Shown here piece by piece: positions 1 to 12,361 of a stretch of DNA of 64,000 nt. Numbering within the stretch: the stretch's first letter is position 1; every line of letters begins with the position of its first letter. The DNA is from Trichodelitschia bisporula (Eukaryota > Ascomycota > Dothideomycetes > Phaeotrichales > Phaeotrichaceae), in the NCBI GenBank assembly GCA_010356995.1, contig ML996705.1:310001-374000 (forward strand). Reading direction: 5' to 3'. The notes beneath the pieces were generated by a model that saw nothing but the letters and a program-made list of their open reading frames with translations, was not told the DNA's origin and did not search any database. Position numbers and translations under genes: made by a program.

Positions 1-155
1 AGCGCCACTTGGAACTGGCAGTTTTTAATGTGTATCTCTCGCATTCGCTCCATTCACGCTAGAAGTACAGAAACAAGAAGCGCCACTAGATCCATGCATA
101 CGGTGGAGGTATTCATGCTCACACCCACTATCGGAAATTACCAAGCTTTTGGCAG

Positions 156-215
156 CTACTTGCTGTCCTTGCTGTCCTTACTGTCCTCGCTGTCCTTGTT
201 ATCCTTGCTGTCCTC
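156..215. repeat. 9-bp coding tandem repeat (Asp-Ser-Lys)
   Basis: About six imperfect copies of a TGTCCTTGC-like 9-mer lie in tandem. On the minus strand they encode the Asp-Ser-Lys tail of the adjacent small membrane protein. Length variation between strains would be expected here. Confidence 0.75.
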
Positions 216-1016
216 GCCACCTTCAGGGCCAGTGCCTTTCGCGGTTTCGGGCTAAACAACAGTTAGCGGTAGCTCTTCCCACAATGGATTGATACACACT
301 GGTCCTCATACCTGGGGACGGTCAGGCTTGATGGTTCCCTTGACCTTCGCCGAATCAACGGTGCCTTCACCCTTGCGGCTCTTGTCGGTATTCTCCGAGA
401 CGTCGGACGAGTGCTTGGTGTCGGTGTTGGAATTGCCAGCCTGCTTCTTGCCACCCATTTCATCACCCTCACCGGAGCTCACGCCCTCGCCGACCTTGGT
501 GCCGTAGCCGCTGTCAATGCGCTTTTTGTGGCCTTTGGCATCGACTTCAGACTTGTGGTCATCTGTATCCTCCTTGTTGGTCGGGCCTTTATTGCTGGGT
601 GCGCCCTCCTCTGTGCCACTCGGAGAGTCTTTCGGCGCCCCCTTCTCCTTGGGATGATCCGGCACCTGCTTTTCCGGCTTCAGGTCATGAGGATCATGGC
701 CATGAGGCTTTGTCGACGTGTCGCCAGAGTTGAGAATCATGAAGACACCAGGGACCGACACGCCCACAGCGGCAAGCAACCTGAAATGCAGAAGTAAGCG
801 ACGCACTGCGCTGTAACAGGAAAGTGTCAATCCATTGCAAGGGAACACTTACCATGGGAGGTCACTGCTGGCCTGACGCATCGCAGGGGAGCTAGAGGAG
901 CTGGCATACTGGCGGGCAGCGCAGCGGCGAACGACAGGCGTGCGAAGGAAGCTGGCAGGACGGACAAGGCTGGCAGAGGAAGGCATACGCAAGGCTGCCG
1001 TTCTTAAAGAAGCCAT
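156..1016 (-). CDS. Small mitochondrial-type single-pass membrane protein, hypothetical
   Basis: Three exons can be joined in frame: 1016-853, 780-312 and 251-156, giving 242 residues. The N-terminus (about residues 1-45) is rich in Arg, Ser and Ala and has no acidic residues, which fits a mitochondrial targeting peptide. A single hydrophobic segment follows at about 55-72. The rest is a long, very hydrophilic Lys/Asp/Glu/Gly tail that is probably disordered. The last exon begins after a GCTAAC branch site and a TTTAG acceptor, and it encodes a run of Asp-Ser-Lys units from a 9-bp repeat. Reading through the second intron instead would stop one codon past the donor, at 306. The protein family is not recognised; the layout suggests a protein anchored in a mitochondrial membrane. 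It is divergent from cand1 across about 0.8 kb. Confidence 0.7.
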
Positions 1017-1811
1017 TATGAAGCTGTTGAATGCGCAATTGAGAGAATGTGAATAAAGCAGTTGGGGTATGTACGGTGGTTTGGGGGGGGACAATGGGTT
1101 TACAGGTGTGCAGTTTGGTGAAGTTGATGGAGTAGAACTGGTGGAACCAGCTTGGAAGAAGCCACCCAGCAAGTCCCGCAGGGCAAGCCAGGCACGACCC
1201 ATCATGCTCGCGTCATCCGGCGTCTTCACCCGAGGTTGCCAAGCAGTACGGGTTCGTTAACCAACATCTAGATATCTGTTTACTTTCCTCCTATTTCAGT
1301 TAAGCCACCGCTATCCGAATCGATCCTCCTCCCCCAGAGCTGGGGAATCCGTGCACCGCCTGTGGCTGAGAAAGAAACCCCGCAGACGACAACCAAGTGG
1401 GAAAGCTACCACCGGCTCCCACTCGCGCCTTCCTAGAAGTCGACTTTCCTCTCCCCCCACCAGCAGACAATATCACCGTCGCGTCTTGGTCATAAGGCGT
1501 TACGTGATCATCTCTTCACAGGCACTTGAACTAGACCTCACCTCGTATCTTTCGCACCACTTCTTCAGGCTGTTTGTTTGCCCCGCACTTCCTAGCCTGG
1601 CTTTCCACAAACATTCACCATACAGCACCCGTCACCGAACCGCCTGCTTACCCGTGTCTTCGCTTGGCGCACATCTCTTGGACTGTATACCGTACGTAGA
1701 GTACAAAGCTTACCTAGTGAATCTGCTCACCTTCACCTAGTGTCTGGCAGCATTCCCCGAGCCGCCGTTTCGCAAGCCACCCGAAAGGCACGTCTGAACT
1801 AGATATCCAGC
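1017..1811. other. Divergent intergenic region, 0.8 kb
   Basis: This separates the start codons of the small membrane protein (-) and cand1 (+), so it must hold both promoters. Short open frames here show no protein-like pattern. No RNA gene or repeat was seen apart from a run of G near 1083. Confidence 0.6.
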
Positions 1812-4800
1812 ATGTCATACGCTACTTCGGTAGCCAACCCAACAGGCCTGCTCCCTCGACTCCAAGATGAAGATCCCGACATCCGGTACATGGCGCTGAA
1901 CGATCTCTTCGAACTCCTGAATGCCACAGGGGCAAGCGTACTAGCTCATGATGCTCCAGCAAGCAATAGAGTTGCAGATGGTTTAGTGTCTTCTCTGAAG
2001 GACAAGAGTGGCGAGGTCCAGAACATGGCCATGAACTGCCTTACACCCTTTGTCCAGAAGGTCCAGGATACCGCCATCCTGAAGAGCCTCATCGAAAAGA
2101 TTGCACAGCTGCACTACGCCGAAGGAGTCGACTTGGCCGTGCCGGCTCTGGCTCTTCGCGCCGTTGTCATCGCTCTTCCGCGCCCTGTTCCCAACACCCC
2201 TAGATCGAAACCCGTCCAGGAAGCCAGCGCAACCGTCAGCAGGGGCTTGCTTCCTCAGATTCTTGGCCTCTCTACCCAGGGAATCTCCTCGGCCAAACCT
2301 CCGTCGATGCTAAAGCGGGATCTGGCTACCGGAACTGATAGCAACGTAGTGGACGTCGTCATCGAGGTTGCTAAGCGGTTCGGCTCCATCCTTCAGGAAG
2401 GCGAGGTGTATGCACTTGTTCGGTACTTGATGCAGCTCCTCCGGAGCGACAAGCCGAGCGTCGTGTTCAAAAAGAAGATGATCGTTGGACTTTCGGCCTT
2501 GGTCCAGTATCTTTCGGACAAGGTCGCCATTCACGTCATCGGACAAGTCGTAGAATACCTGCGCGACGATGCACTTGCGTTAAGCAAGCGAAAGGTGTTC
2601 TTGATGCTACTAGGCTCCCTTGCCAAATCCATTCCCTCAGTGTTCAGCCAGTCTATTGAGGGAGTGACGCCTGTTATCTTGTCCGCCTTGAGCCAAGAAC
2701 ATATTGACCGAGACGTCGCGCACATGGAAGAGACAGAGGAAGAGCGTGACCCGGAATCCGATGAGGTCCGGGATGCGGCGCTCACCACCCTCGAGCATCT
2801 TCTGACGTCCTGCCCTGAGGAGCTGGAGCCATATGCAGACCAGTGTCTGGAGATTATAGTCCGTTTTCTGAAGTATTGCCCGAATCTTGCTTATGAAGAT
2901 GATGATGATATCAACGAAGACGTTGACGACGATCTCGACCTGGAAGAGGACTTTGAGCAAGAAGCTGGTGCCGATGATGATGACGACTTAAGCTGGAAGG
3001 TGCGGCGAGGCGCGGCCAAACTGGCTCGCACCTTCATCGCGACCCGCGGTCGTGAAGATCTTGTCGGTCCGAAGAAGTTGTACACCAAGCTGGCTCCTGT
3101 CTTGGTTTCGTCGTTCAAGGAGCGCGAAGAAACCGTACGCTTGGAGATACTTGCGGCTCTCTCGCTGCTCGTGCAGCTTACAGCTGGCCAACCCTCAACA
3201 TTATATGCTTCATCTGTCCCGACTTCATCGCTTGGCCGCATGGACCCTCCTCCGCTGCCTAAACGCCGGAGAGTGGGAAGTGATGTGAGCATGGTTGACA
3301 CCGAAGCCAACTTTGCCTCGCGGTACGAGGCGCTTCAGAAGCCATCTGGCTCCCTCGACGGTTCTGTGAAGCTGCTGGAGCAACTAAGCCCTGACATTGT
3401 TCGTGGCGTAGCTGGGCTGCTGGTGTCAGCTCAGCCGAATCAGCAGGCAACGAAGCAGGCGGCCCTAGTACTTGCACGCGATCTCATCGCGGCTCTGCGA
3501 GATCGGCTCGTGGGCTTCCTTGACCAGATCGTTGATCCTGTGGTCGATGCAGTCAAGTCTCCAGATAACAAAAACGTGACCACCGGAAATGCAGCTGCCG
3601 TCAACGCCTACCGGACGGAAGCCCTTCACCTGCTCGGCACGATTGCAGACACGCACACACCTCAAAAGCTGGAGCGGCATTTCGCTACAATCATTCCGGC
3701 TCTTGTGGTTACGGTCCAGGAAAAGTTCGGCAAAATTTCAGCAGCCGCGCTGGACTGCATCGGCGCCTATGTGGGTGCGCTGACCCCCCCACGCGCTGAA
3801 CCCGCAGTCCCAAATGCCGCGTACATCGCAGTTCTCTTCACAGCCGTCTCCAATACCGTCTCAGGGTATGACGCCGACACAGAGGTGCGCCAGTTGGCCA
3901 TATACACCTTAGGGCAAATCCTCAGCTCGACATCGGGTACGCAGCTGCTGTCTGCTGAGGCTCGAGCCAACGGCCTCCAGCTCCTCGCCTCGCGCTTAAA
4001 GAACGAAGTCACGCGTCTCGCCGTCGCACATGCCATCGCTTCCATCGCTATCGCAGCCCAGGACCCCAAGGAGTTCCCTCCTGGCTGGACTAGAGACGTG
4101 AGCCTGGAACTCGGTGCGCAGCTTCGGAAAGCAAGCCGGTCGCTGAGGGGCTCCAGTCTCGCAGCACTGAAAGCCATTTTTGTCGGTGCAGCCAGCCAAG
4201 AATCCATCGATAATGCCACGGTTGCCGAGATGCTCCCGTTGATTTTGCCACTGCTTAACACCGGTGATTTGCACCTCCTCGGGCCAGCCTTGCGCATTCT
4301 GGCAGCCTTTGTCGAGAAGGATGCGCGTAACGTTGTCTCCTCCGAATTCATCTCGGCAGTTTGTCAGCCTATGTACCTTCCCCTTGGTGATAGTACGTTG
4401 GAGGCTATGCTGCACTTGGTTCGAGTTGTTGGCAAGCTAGGGGTCGGAGGACCATTGATGGCCAAGCTTCTCAAGGAAATCAGCCTGGCTGCCAACCCAG
4501 ATCTTGTAGGCAAGGTTGTGGGCAACCTTCTGGTTTCTGGTGGCCCTACCGTTGGTGTCAAAGTGGACGACTTCATCAATGAAACTGTCACTAGCCGCGA
4601 CGCGGAGCGCAAGTGCCTTGCTCTGTCGGTGCTGGGCGAGACGGGACTGCTGATGGGCGACCAGTCGCCTCTGTCCCCGGAACTCTTTATCAGCCACTTT
4701 GATGACAAGATCGCAAAGGTTCGACTGACGGCTGCGGTCGCATTGGGCCGTGCTGGGTCGGGCCGGATCCAAGCCTACCTTCCGCCCATCTTGTCTCTAA

Positions 4801-5883
4801 TGGAACGGTCAGGTCAAGCACCCGAGCAACAATACTTGCTCTTGCATGCAGTCCGGGAGATCGTGGATCACGAAGGCGCCAAGTCGGATATCGTTCCATA
4901 CGCCGGATCTCTCTGGAAGAATCTCATCGCAGCTTCACTGGCAGAGGACAACAAAGTGATTGGTGCCGAATGCATCGGTAAGCTGGCTGTTATTGATCCC
5001 AAGACCTATCTTCCTCAACTCCAGGTGAGCTGCCTTACGATCATGGCTTGATCGGGCTGACTGTACAGGCTTTTCTCACCGACAGCAACGCAACCGTTCG
5101 GGGGATGGTGATCTCGGCTCTGCGCTACACCTTTGCCGATCCCAAGGAGCCGTACGACGACAACTTAAGGGCTGTGGTTGTGGACATGCTCAAAGCCATG
5201 CTGAAGGAGGAAGATCGAGAGAATCGCCGCCTTGCGTTGCGGACCATAGGCGCCGCTGCCCAAAACAGGCCGGAGCTGGTCCACCAGCATTTGGATTATC
5301 TTAGCCAGCTGATCATGCAGGAGACCGTCCTCCGTCCTGAGCTCGTGCGCGAGATCCAGATGGGCCCGTTCAAGCACAAGGTCGATGACGGCTTGGAGCT
5401 GAGAAAGGTGTGCTTGCTCGTTCGGGACTTGAGACTCTTGCTTATCGTTTACAGAGCGCTTACGAGTGTGTCTACGCGCTCCTTGAATCCGCATTCCCAC
5501 TTCTTCAGATCGGCCCGCTCTACGACCGGGTCATCGCCGGACTGGGCGATGAACATGACATCCGCATGCTCTGCTCCCTTATCCTAACCAAACTGATAAA
5601 CTTGGCGCCCGTAGAAACCGCGGCGCGTCTGGATCTTCTCGTCGAACCTTTCCGCACCGTCCTCAGCGTCAAGACTAAGGACAGTGCCGTGAAGCAGGAG
5701 GTCGAGCGTGTTGCCGAGGACAATCGTGACGTTGTGAAGGTCAGTGTGATGCTTGCGCGCCGTTGGGCAGAAGAGAGCTCGGAAACCTCACGTCCGTGGG
5801 GGGCGTACTGCGAGTGGATGCGGAAGGAGTTTCCTCAGCTGGTGAAGCATGCTGAGGAGGAGGGGAGGGATAAGGAGCGGTAA
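1812..5883 (+). CDS. cand1: CAND1/TIP120 cullin-associated exchange factor
   Basis: CAND1 binds un-neddylated cullin-RBX1 and drives exchange of substrate receptors on cullin-RING ubiquitin ligases. Exons are 1812-5024, 5069-5407 and 5455-5883, with both introns in phase 0, giving 1326 residues. The protein is an array of HEAT repeats from end to end. An acidic Asp/Glu stretch at about residues 362-393 lies where CAND1 proteins have an acidic loop. The last 150 or so residues match the conserved TIP120 C-terminal domain. Animal CAND1 has about 1230 residues, so the gene looks whole. In Aspergillus the gene is reported to be split into candA-N and candA-C, whereas here both halves are in one frame. 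It acts in cytoplasm and nucleus. Confidence 0.93.
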
Positions 5884-6611
5884 ATTAGGGTAGAACAGCT
5901 AGCTCGCAACTCCGCACCCCAAGTAGCGGAGTAACTGAGTTGAACTGGGGGCATCGTTAGAGCGATGTTCAAAATTATTCCAACCCGTTTAAGCGAGCAT
6001 TCAAGCAATAGAATACTCCACATTAGAACATTCAACGTGCTCCTCGTGATAGCAATATCGCCCCTGGATTGAGCATGCGCCTCTCAGCCCCTGATCCTTG
6101 CCTCGCACCCCACATGGCAAGCATCTGGCCACGCGATGCCCATGTTCGGCGAACCATAAATACCATCGCTAACAGGATGCGGAAAACCGACGCAATCCAG
6201 ATGCAGCCTCGCAGGCGTGCAATGAAGCTAATTGAAGCCGCACGCCGCCCTATCTTATTTCCCCCCACAAAGGTCCTTACAAATTAGCCGGCGCATGGCT
6301 GCTTTTTCCCCACGCACGGGCACGTCAACGGCCCAACCCGCGCCGCCACGCGGCACGCGTTAAAACGGCGCGAGGTCGGAGAGATAAGACAGGCACGAAC
6401 GTCCGTTCGTCCCTGGGGTAAAGACACCAGAAAATTGTCGCCACTGGGAAGTGCTGTCTCTTGATTTCTTTGACGTCCTTGACCTTGTCTTATGCTCCTG
6501 GACATACTCGTACACGGACTCCAACACCGAACCACGAGACAACACGCCTATCCTTACGCATACGATCGAACCCCTTCACCACACCCCACATCACCCCCAA
6601 ATGCTCGCAGC
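5884..6611. other. Intergenic region
   Basis: This holds the 3' flank of cand1 and the 5' flank of the small coiled-coil gene. An ATG at 6492 is in frame with that gene, but the segment it adds is Pro/His/Thr-rich and looks like translated leader. Nothing else was seen. Confidence 0.5.
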
Positions 6612-7139
6612 ATGACCGCACAACACCTATTCCACCCCAGCGTGCGCCCACGCCCCCACTCCTCAGAATGCGAAGCCGCCGCCCTGCTCTCCACCATCGC
6701 AACCCTAGACATAACCGACGACGAAGCGCGCCACCTCCTCGTCGCGGACTTCGAACGGTCCGCGCGTATACTCTGCCGAACCCTCGACCACCTATCCAAG
6801 ATCCAGAACCACCGGCGGCGGCTCGCGGTGTGGGAGAAGACGCTCGCACTGTGGGCAGGCGTGTACGAGGAGGCGTATGCGCTGTTGCAGGTGCGGTGTC
6901 GCGGGGCGGGGGATAGGGGGGAGAGAAGGCTATGGAGGGAATTGACGAGGGCGGGGGGGGCGACGCTCAGGGGTGTGTTGGATCGGATTGAGGGGGCGAG
7001 GAGGGAGGAGGAGGAAAGGCTTGTGGTTTGGATGGAGGATGTGTTGGCCGAGAGTGAGGAGTTGTGGAAGGAACGGGAGGCGTTGAGGGTGGAGTTGAGG
7101 GAGTTGGGGGCTGTGAATGGGAAGAAGAGGAGGAGGTAG
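6612..7139 (+). CDS. Small coiled-coil protein, hypothetical
   Basis: A single exon gives 175 residues from the ATG at 6612; an upstream in-frame ATG at 6492 would give 215. Residues from about 25 to 100 are predicted helical, with a Leu/Ala-rich segment followed by a His-Arg-Arg-Arg stretch. The C-terminal half is a charged Glu/Arg/Leu heptad-like coiled coil ending in a Lys/Arg cluster that could be a nuclear signal. GC content rises sharply towards the 3' end. The family is not recognised. A small subunit of a nuclear complex would fit, but that is only a guess. It is tail to tail with rad4, about 285 bp apart. Confidence 0.6.
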   Translation: MTAQHLFHPSVRPRPHSSECEAAALLSTIATLDITDDEARHLLVADFERSARILCRTLDHLSKIQNHRRRLAVWEKTLALWAGVYEEAYALLQVRCRGAGDRGERRLWRELTRAGGATLRGVLDRIEGARREEEERLVVWMEDVLAESEELWKEREALRVELRELGAVNGKKRRR

Positions 7140-7424
7140 GGGGGTTGGGTGCTGTTTGTTCTGCATCTGCATGGAGCGGGGAGCTTGTATTATGGATTCG
7201 ATTGCATCTTCTAGTGGGCTTCTAGCGAGGGTGGCTTCGATATTCTTGGCCTACCTGAGCGAGGAGGTACCGATGTATTAATGGGCATATGACGATGGAC
7301 TGGAGGGCGGAGAATTTGCATAGGTAGAATTCGGCCTCTGTGCCTGGGTATCGCCATCTATCTACTGTATAACAGAGCCATGCACCCGTGCAAGCCATGA
7401 TATTACATTGTTCCATAGGGCGGT

Positions 7425-10058
7425 TCAAATCAGCTTCTTCCCCCGCCTGGTTGTCCGTTTCACGGATACCTCCGCCTTGTCCGTGACAACTCCGATGCTG
7501 TTCGCCATCTTTCTCAGATCGCTAACCTCGACTGTCCCCCCCAGCTTTGCGATCAGTCGCGTACGATCATCCATCGTCTCGGAGTCATCGTATATGACCT
7601 TCTGGCTCGGACAGATGCCAATTGACTTCATCTTCTCCGTCTCTGGCTCCACAGGCCCCGCTTCAGCACTGTCCCCTAGCGCTTTGAATGCAGATGCAGA
7701 AGCCTGGTCGTCGACGAATGAGTCCACTCGTCCGAGACTGGTCGCTGAATCGGCACGACCAAGCTTCTGGAATTTGCGTCGAGAGACCGGCACATCGCTG
7801 CTATCCGCTGACGGTGGCCGACTTGCACTTTTGCGAGCAAGAAGCGCCGCTACCCTGTCCTTCAGTGGATCATACCCCGACGAAGTCTGTGACTTGGGCG
7901 GGGAAGATGACGGCTTTGGTGGGGAGGGTGGCGGCTTCATCGCGGCTGGTGGAGGAAGACTGATGCTCTCGGGGGCTGCCTTGTCGACGACCTTCTTATT
8001 CAGTTCGGTAGCAGTCTGCTCCCGTAAGGGCTGTACCAGCAATGATGCCGGTGGTAATGATTCCTCTCTGCAGTCCGACGCGTTATCTGGAGAATCCTCG
8101 CGGAAGGGGCCATGCGCAATGGAAATCTTCTTGGGAGGGCTTTGCTTTGCGACAACTGGTGCTGGAGCGGGGCGCTTGTAGTTGCTGCAAGACTGTTAGT
8201 TCAGTTCCGAGTCTTGTATATATCCCAGCAAAAAAGGGGGTGCTGCAAGTTATGCGCAACTTACTCGGGCACAACAAAGGGTTTATGCTCAAGTCGGGAT
8301 GTGTGCCTTACCTGTCCTTTTCACTCGGTTGCACTGACGCATTGGAGTCTGTTCCCGCCAAGCTGTGACCAAAGAGGTCCTTCTTTGGTCGGTAGGCAGA
8401 GGGCTGCTTTCCGGCGATGTATGGATCAAACTCCTTCATTATGCCAGTTGCGATGCAGTCGTGGAGCCAAGACGGGGAAACCACAGGTATGGAATGGTCC
8501 CGAGCAAAGGCAAATTTTTCCCGGTTCGGAAGCGAGGATCCGGTGATGACAACAGATACTTGAGGCGTCAGATACTCGCTGTATATGGCACCCAGTAGTC
8601 GGAGAGCCTTTGTGAGATGCAGTAAATTGACCCCCTGGAATCCGGTGGAGTGGACAGTGATATCGTCGAACCCTACTCCTAGTTAGTGTCATTATCGGGA
8701 TGGCCGCACCCATGTCACTCACCATCGATAGTCAGATACGGAAATGGGGTAGAAAACGGCTGGACGGCTGGGTCCAGATATTTCCGTTCCATGACGCAGG
8801 CTTCAACCCACCACTCAGTGATACGCGGAAGATTCGAAATATGTGAGGGAAGGGCATCCACTTGGAGGTTATGAGGTACGAGCAAGAACCGTGACGCATC
8901 AACCTCCAAGGCAAGAAGCGATTCCGCGTCCTCGAATATCTGGGCACCGTTCGGTTCAAGGAATTCGCACAGCTTCTCCTGCCTGGCAGCATCAAACCCG
9001 TAGATGTGCGTCTTCAGGCCACTAAAGATTCCTGTCTGCGCACTTTCGGAAAGACCTAGATCCGTTCCAAGAGACGCATTTTCGGAGAGAGAGGCGGCAT
9101 CTCCCAGTGGTGCTGTAGGCCGGCCAAGCGATTGATCTACTGGCAAAGGCGCTGGTCTTATCGAATCGAACATCTGATCGACCTCGCTGGCTAACATGGC
9201 CGACTTGATCCTCTTGATTTGGCGCTTGGGGGCCGGCTGTTTAGTCTCGACATCCGGGTCGGCCTCTCTCCGACGCTTGAGGGTTTGCACAGTCGGAGCC
9301 TGTCGATTCCATGCACCCTTTCCGCGGAGTGCTGGCGAGAGTGTGGGATTGTAGAGCGCTTCGTTCAGCACCATACCGCGCTCAACGCAGTCGCTGAGCC
9401 ATTCCTGTGCGACAATCTTTATATCCCACAGCTGAGAATACTCATACTTTTTGCCTTCGGGCTTAGCAGCAATGAGGTGCGTTCCCATACCCTTGTTGAG
9501 ACTAGGATCGTACGTTCCGCCGTTGTCTCGGATCATAGCGGTCATTGTCTTATGCAGCTTCTCTATAGAAACGTCAGCGGAGCAGGTAGCGGCGCGGCAC
9601 ACGTACCGTCGCGGAAACCGGTGAGGGTAATGACAAGGTTCCAGAAGACCGGCACCCGGTGTTTGGCCTCGAGAGCCTCAACGTCGGTATCTCCGCCGGT
9701 TATCCAGGATTGGCGCACAGCTTCAATGAAGTCCGGAAGGACGACCTTGATATCGGGGCGCTCCCTGGCAACATAGCGGTACTTTTCGGTGTTGATGTCT
9801 CCGACAATTAGGTGTGTAACGTTCGAAGTGAGGTCGTACTCGTGTCTGGCGCCCATCTCCGTGGCCGTGGTAGCTAGACGTTGCTTGCGACATTCAGTAT
9901 GAAGCTCGTGCGGGTAGAGACGTGCGACATACCCGTTCCTCAATTGAGATGCCCGTACAGCACAACACGGCGCCCGCGAGGGGGGTAGAGTCCTTTACTA
10001 AGGATTTCGCGTCAGTATATGAGCGCCGAAGAGCGCAATTGCATTTACCGGGTTCCAT
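7425..10058 (-). CDS. rad4: BRCT-repeat replication/checkpoint scaffold (Rad4/Dpb11/TopBP1)
   Basis: Six exons (10058-10049, 9997-9933, 9883-9607, 9562-8723, 8672-8312, 8184-7425) give 770 residues. The first exon is only 10 nt. Two N-terminal BRCT domains lie at about 10-95 and 105-195. The first has the family's conserved CCTG and THLIVGD strings and a closing Trp near the RQSW motif. A linker with basic patches follows, then two more BRCT domains at about 300-390 and 395-485. The C-terminus is Pro/Ser/Lys-rich and probably disordered, ending in basic residues. In yeasts this protein bridges Sld2/Sld3 phosphopeptides to load replicative helicase partners and activates the ATR kinase. Length and domain number match Dpb11 and Rad4. 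It acts in the nucleus. Confidence 0.9.
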
Positions 10059-10495
10059 AGTGGTAGGGTACCAAGTATGGGCAATGTGTGGGACTCTCAG
10101 GGAACAAAGGACCAAAAGTCGCGAAGCGCGGGGGACGCGACGTGAGGGACGCAACATGCTTCTTGGCAAGGGACCCTCGGAAGCGGGTAAGGCGGAGCGG
10201 GGCGGGGCGGGGCGGAAATGCGGGGGGGACGGGGTCCAACGGCCAGCGTGGGGATACATGACGAATTCACAAAATTTGGAAACTCGTACCTCTGTACCTT
10301 TCACCCTACGCATCTATCTTTCTTCATCTTGCGCATATCGTCCGACCTAATCACATCACAGCTTACTTGCTGACCGCATGCTGCAGGCAATAGTTCTAGA
10401 CCACGCGACGGCTTTGTTCGTGAACTCATAATCTTGAGGTTACTCGAACAGACCTACTCTCTGTGCCCCCCCGCACACCTTACCGCGAAGCTTTG

Positions 10496-10735
10496 ATGCC
10501 GAAGAGCAGCAGAGCACAGGATGCGGTGTCTCCAAGCTCCAATCAGGCAAAGTCCGAGTTTCGGCCTTCGCGCCCTTCCTCGCACCTTCTTGAGGGGCCT
10601 GGCGAAACAAAGAAGCAGAACCCCGGACGGTCCGGGCGGGCCATGAGAAAGAAACCCAGTGATCTTCCGTATGCTCTTCGTCTCACGACTCGCGACATTG
10701 GATTGGAGAAACGAAGGGCGAAGTGCAACGAATGA
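10496..10735 (+). CDS. Possible small basic protein, weak call
   Basis: This is an uninterrupted 79-codon frame starting with Met-Pro-Lys-Ser-Ser. It is rich in Ser, Arg and Lys (predicted pI very high) and reads smoothly without low-complexity artefacts. The opposite strand is also open over much of the stretch, which lowers confidence. No family is recognised. It could be a short nuclear protein, the first exon of a longer transcript, or chance. Confidence 0.25.
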   Translation: MPKSSRAQDAVSPSSNQAKSEFRPSRPSSHLLEGPGETKKQNPGRSGRAMRKKPSDLPYALRLTTRDIGLEKRRAKCNE

Positions 10736-12126
10736 CGCGGCAGCCTACGCGCTCCGGGAGTCCGTCAGCATGCCGCAGTCCCGGCAGATCCGACAGGTCT
10801 GATGTGAAGATGCAAAACGCGTCACGGTCGAGAAGCTGCTGCGGATGAGTTTTGAAGTCGTGAGCATGGACCCCTTGGACATTTGCACACCTCGAATCCG
10901 AGCCACACTGTTGATAGATGGCAGGGGGAGGTGGGGCCACTGCTGACCGCGTCAAGGGCGCGAAAGGGAATTCATCGCACCATCTACAGTACAACTTACA
11001 GTACTCTGGCAGGGCGCTTGCTTAGGTCATTCGTCTGACCATGGAACTTCCCCGTACTGCATAGAGTCCAAAGGGGAGTCCGTGACAAGTATCTGGAGTA
11101 GCTTCGGAGATGACCAGCGGATTCCCGCAAGTAGCCTGAGAAGCTAAATTCACTGAAGAAGTTGGTGAAAGGTTGAGTGGACAGGACACCAGAGCTTTCT
11201 CTTGCTTCTTCTTCTTCCCCCCCACAAAAAGCCGGTACAAGGTCGTTTACGTAGCGCCCGCCGTTTCCCGCCACTGACGTCGACAATTGTACTCTCAAAA
11301 TCAACCACAATCAACCACCAACTTCCCTTCTCCCGCCAGCCCTTCCCACTCCCTCTCGATCTTGCTTGTTCGTCTTTCCTTCAGTGTTTTCAATCCTTTT
11401 TTCTGCTTCGTCTCTTTTGCAGGTCGCGACAACCTCCGCCATTCTACCAGTCCACATCCTAAGATTCGGTCACGACTGGTACAATAGCTTTGCTGCTGCG
11501 ATAATCCACAGCTAAGCACGCGTGCCCCGCCCTGCAACCCCCTCTCCTCCCCAAGCATAACCCAAAGAGGGTGGGAAACCTGACGTGGGAACATTTGCCG
11601 CACAGCTGGCTCTGCGAGTCCCGTCCCATCCCATCTGCCCATCAGGCCTTGCGCTACTCTCTGCATATTACAGCTCGGCATCCCCACTACATATGCTCCT
11701 TGCGCCCTTTCGTCCCTTTCCTCCCTCTCTCTCTCTATTGTTTCGTTGGATCATCCGTTTGCGCACTCTCCCTCCTCCTAACACTACCCTACCACATCAC
11801 CTCAACACCACTGCGCGCTGCGCGACTCTCTTCCCAAACCCCAGGCGCCGCGTCCGTGTTCGGCTTCCAGGCCCCCCTCGTCGCACCATCTTTCTACCCG
11901 CTCAAAGATCCGCAACACCTTGAAATCCCTCCCTCGCTCGCCCTAGCAGTGAGCCACAGACTCCGTATACCAGGCACCAGTGTTATAGCCCACGCTTCAC
12001 AGCTAAGAGCAAGGAAAACCGACGAGCACATCCTTGCGCATCCAGGTCAAACGAACCCGTCTGCTAGCTGACACTCGTGTCAAACTGCCCCATACGCCGT
12101 GGGCTCAATTTATCTGGCGTCCCTCT

Positions 12127-12193
12127 GTAAGTTTTCATTTCTACTCGCCTTTGTCTACTTTTTGTCCGCTCTTTTGCGATCATATTTTTTCAG
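12127..12193 (+). other. Candidate leader intron of the arrestin gene
   Basis: A GTAAGT donor follows CTCT, and a T-rich tract ends in CAG 67 nt later. The branch site is not clear. It lies wholly upstream of the ATG at 12362, so splicing would not change the protein. Confidence 0.4.
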
Positions 12194-12361
12194 TCGTCCC
12201 TCTTGCTCTTTGTTCGTGGGAATTCTGTTCGTCCCTGCCGCTCGACGCCGATTGCGTGGCATTGCGACCACCAGCGCAGGAGCACTCTCCGGTGTGCTGT
12301 CGGATAGAGCGCCTTGAAAATCCCGCTGCGAGAGCGTACCGCAAACCATATTTTGCCCAAT

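Larger units (their letters stand above)
10059..12361. other. Long divergent intergenic region with arrestin leader
   Basis: This lies between the start codons of rad4 (-) and the arrestin gene (+). From about 11290 on, the plus strand is strongly C/T-rich, as is usual in leaders of highly expressed fungal genes. A good intron could lie at 12127-12193 (CTCT before GTAAGT, TTTTTTCAG at the end), which would place an intron in the 5' leader. Several upstream ATGs occur. Apart from the weak open frame at 10496, no gene is supported. Confidence 0.5.

Noticed and set aside
3767-4415. Long antisense open frames inside cand1
   Set aside because: Codon-bias shadows of a GC-rich coding strand with no domain of their own.
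7420-7440. B-box-like GGTTCAAATC
   Set aside because: It lies in the last codons of rad4 and no matching A box or cloverleaf is found.
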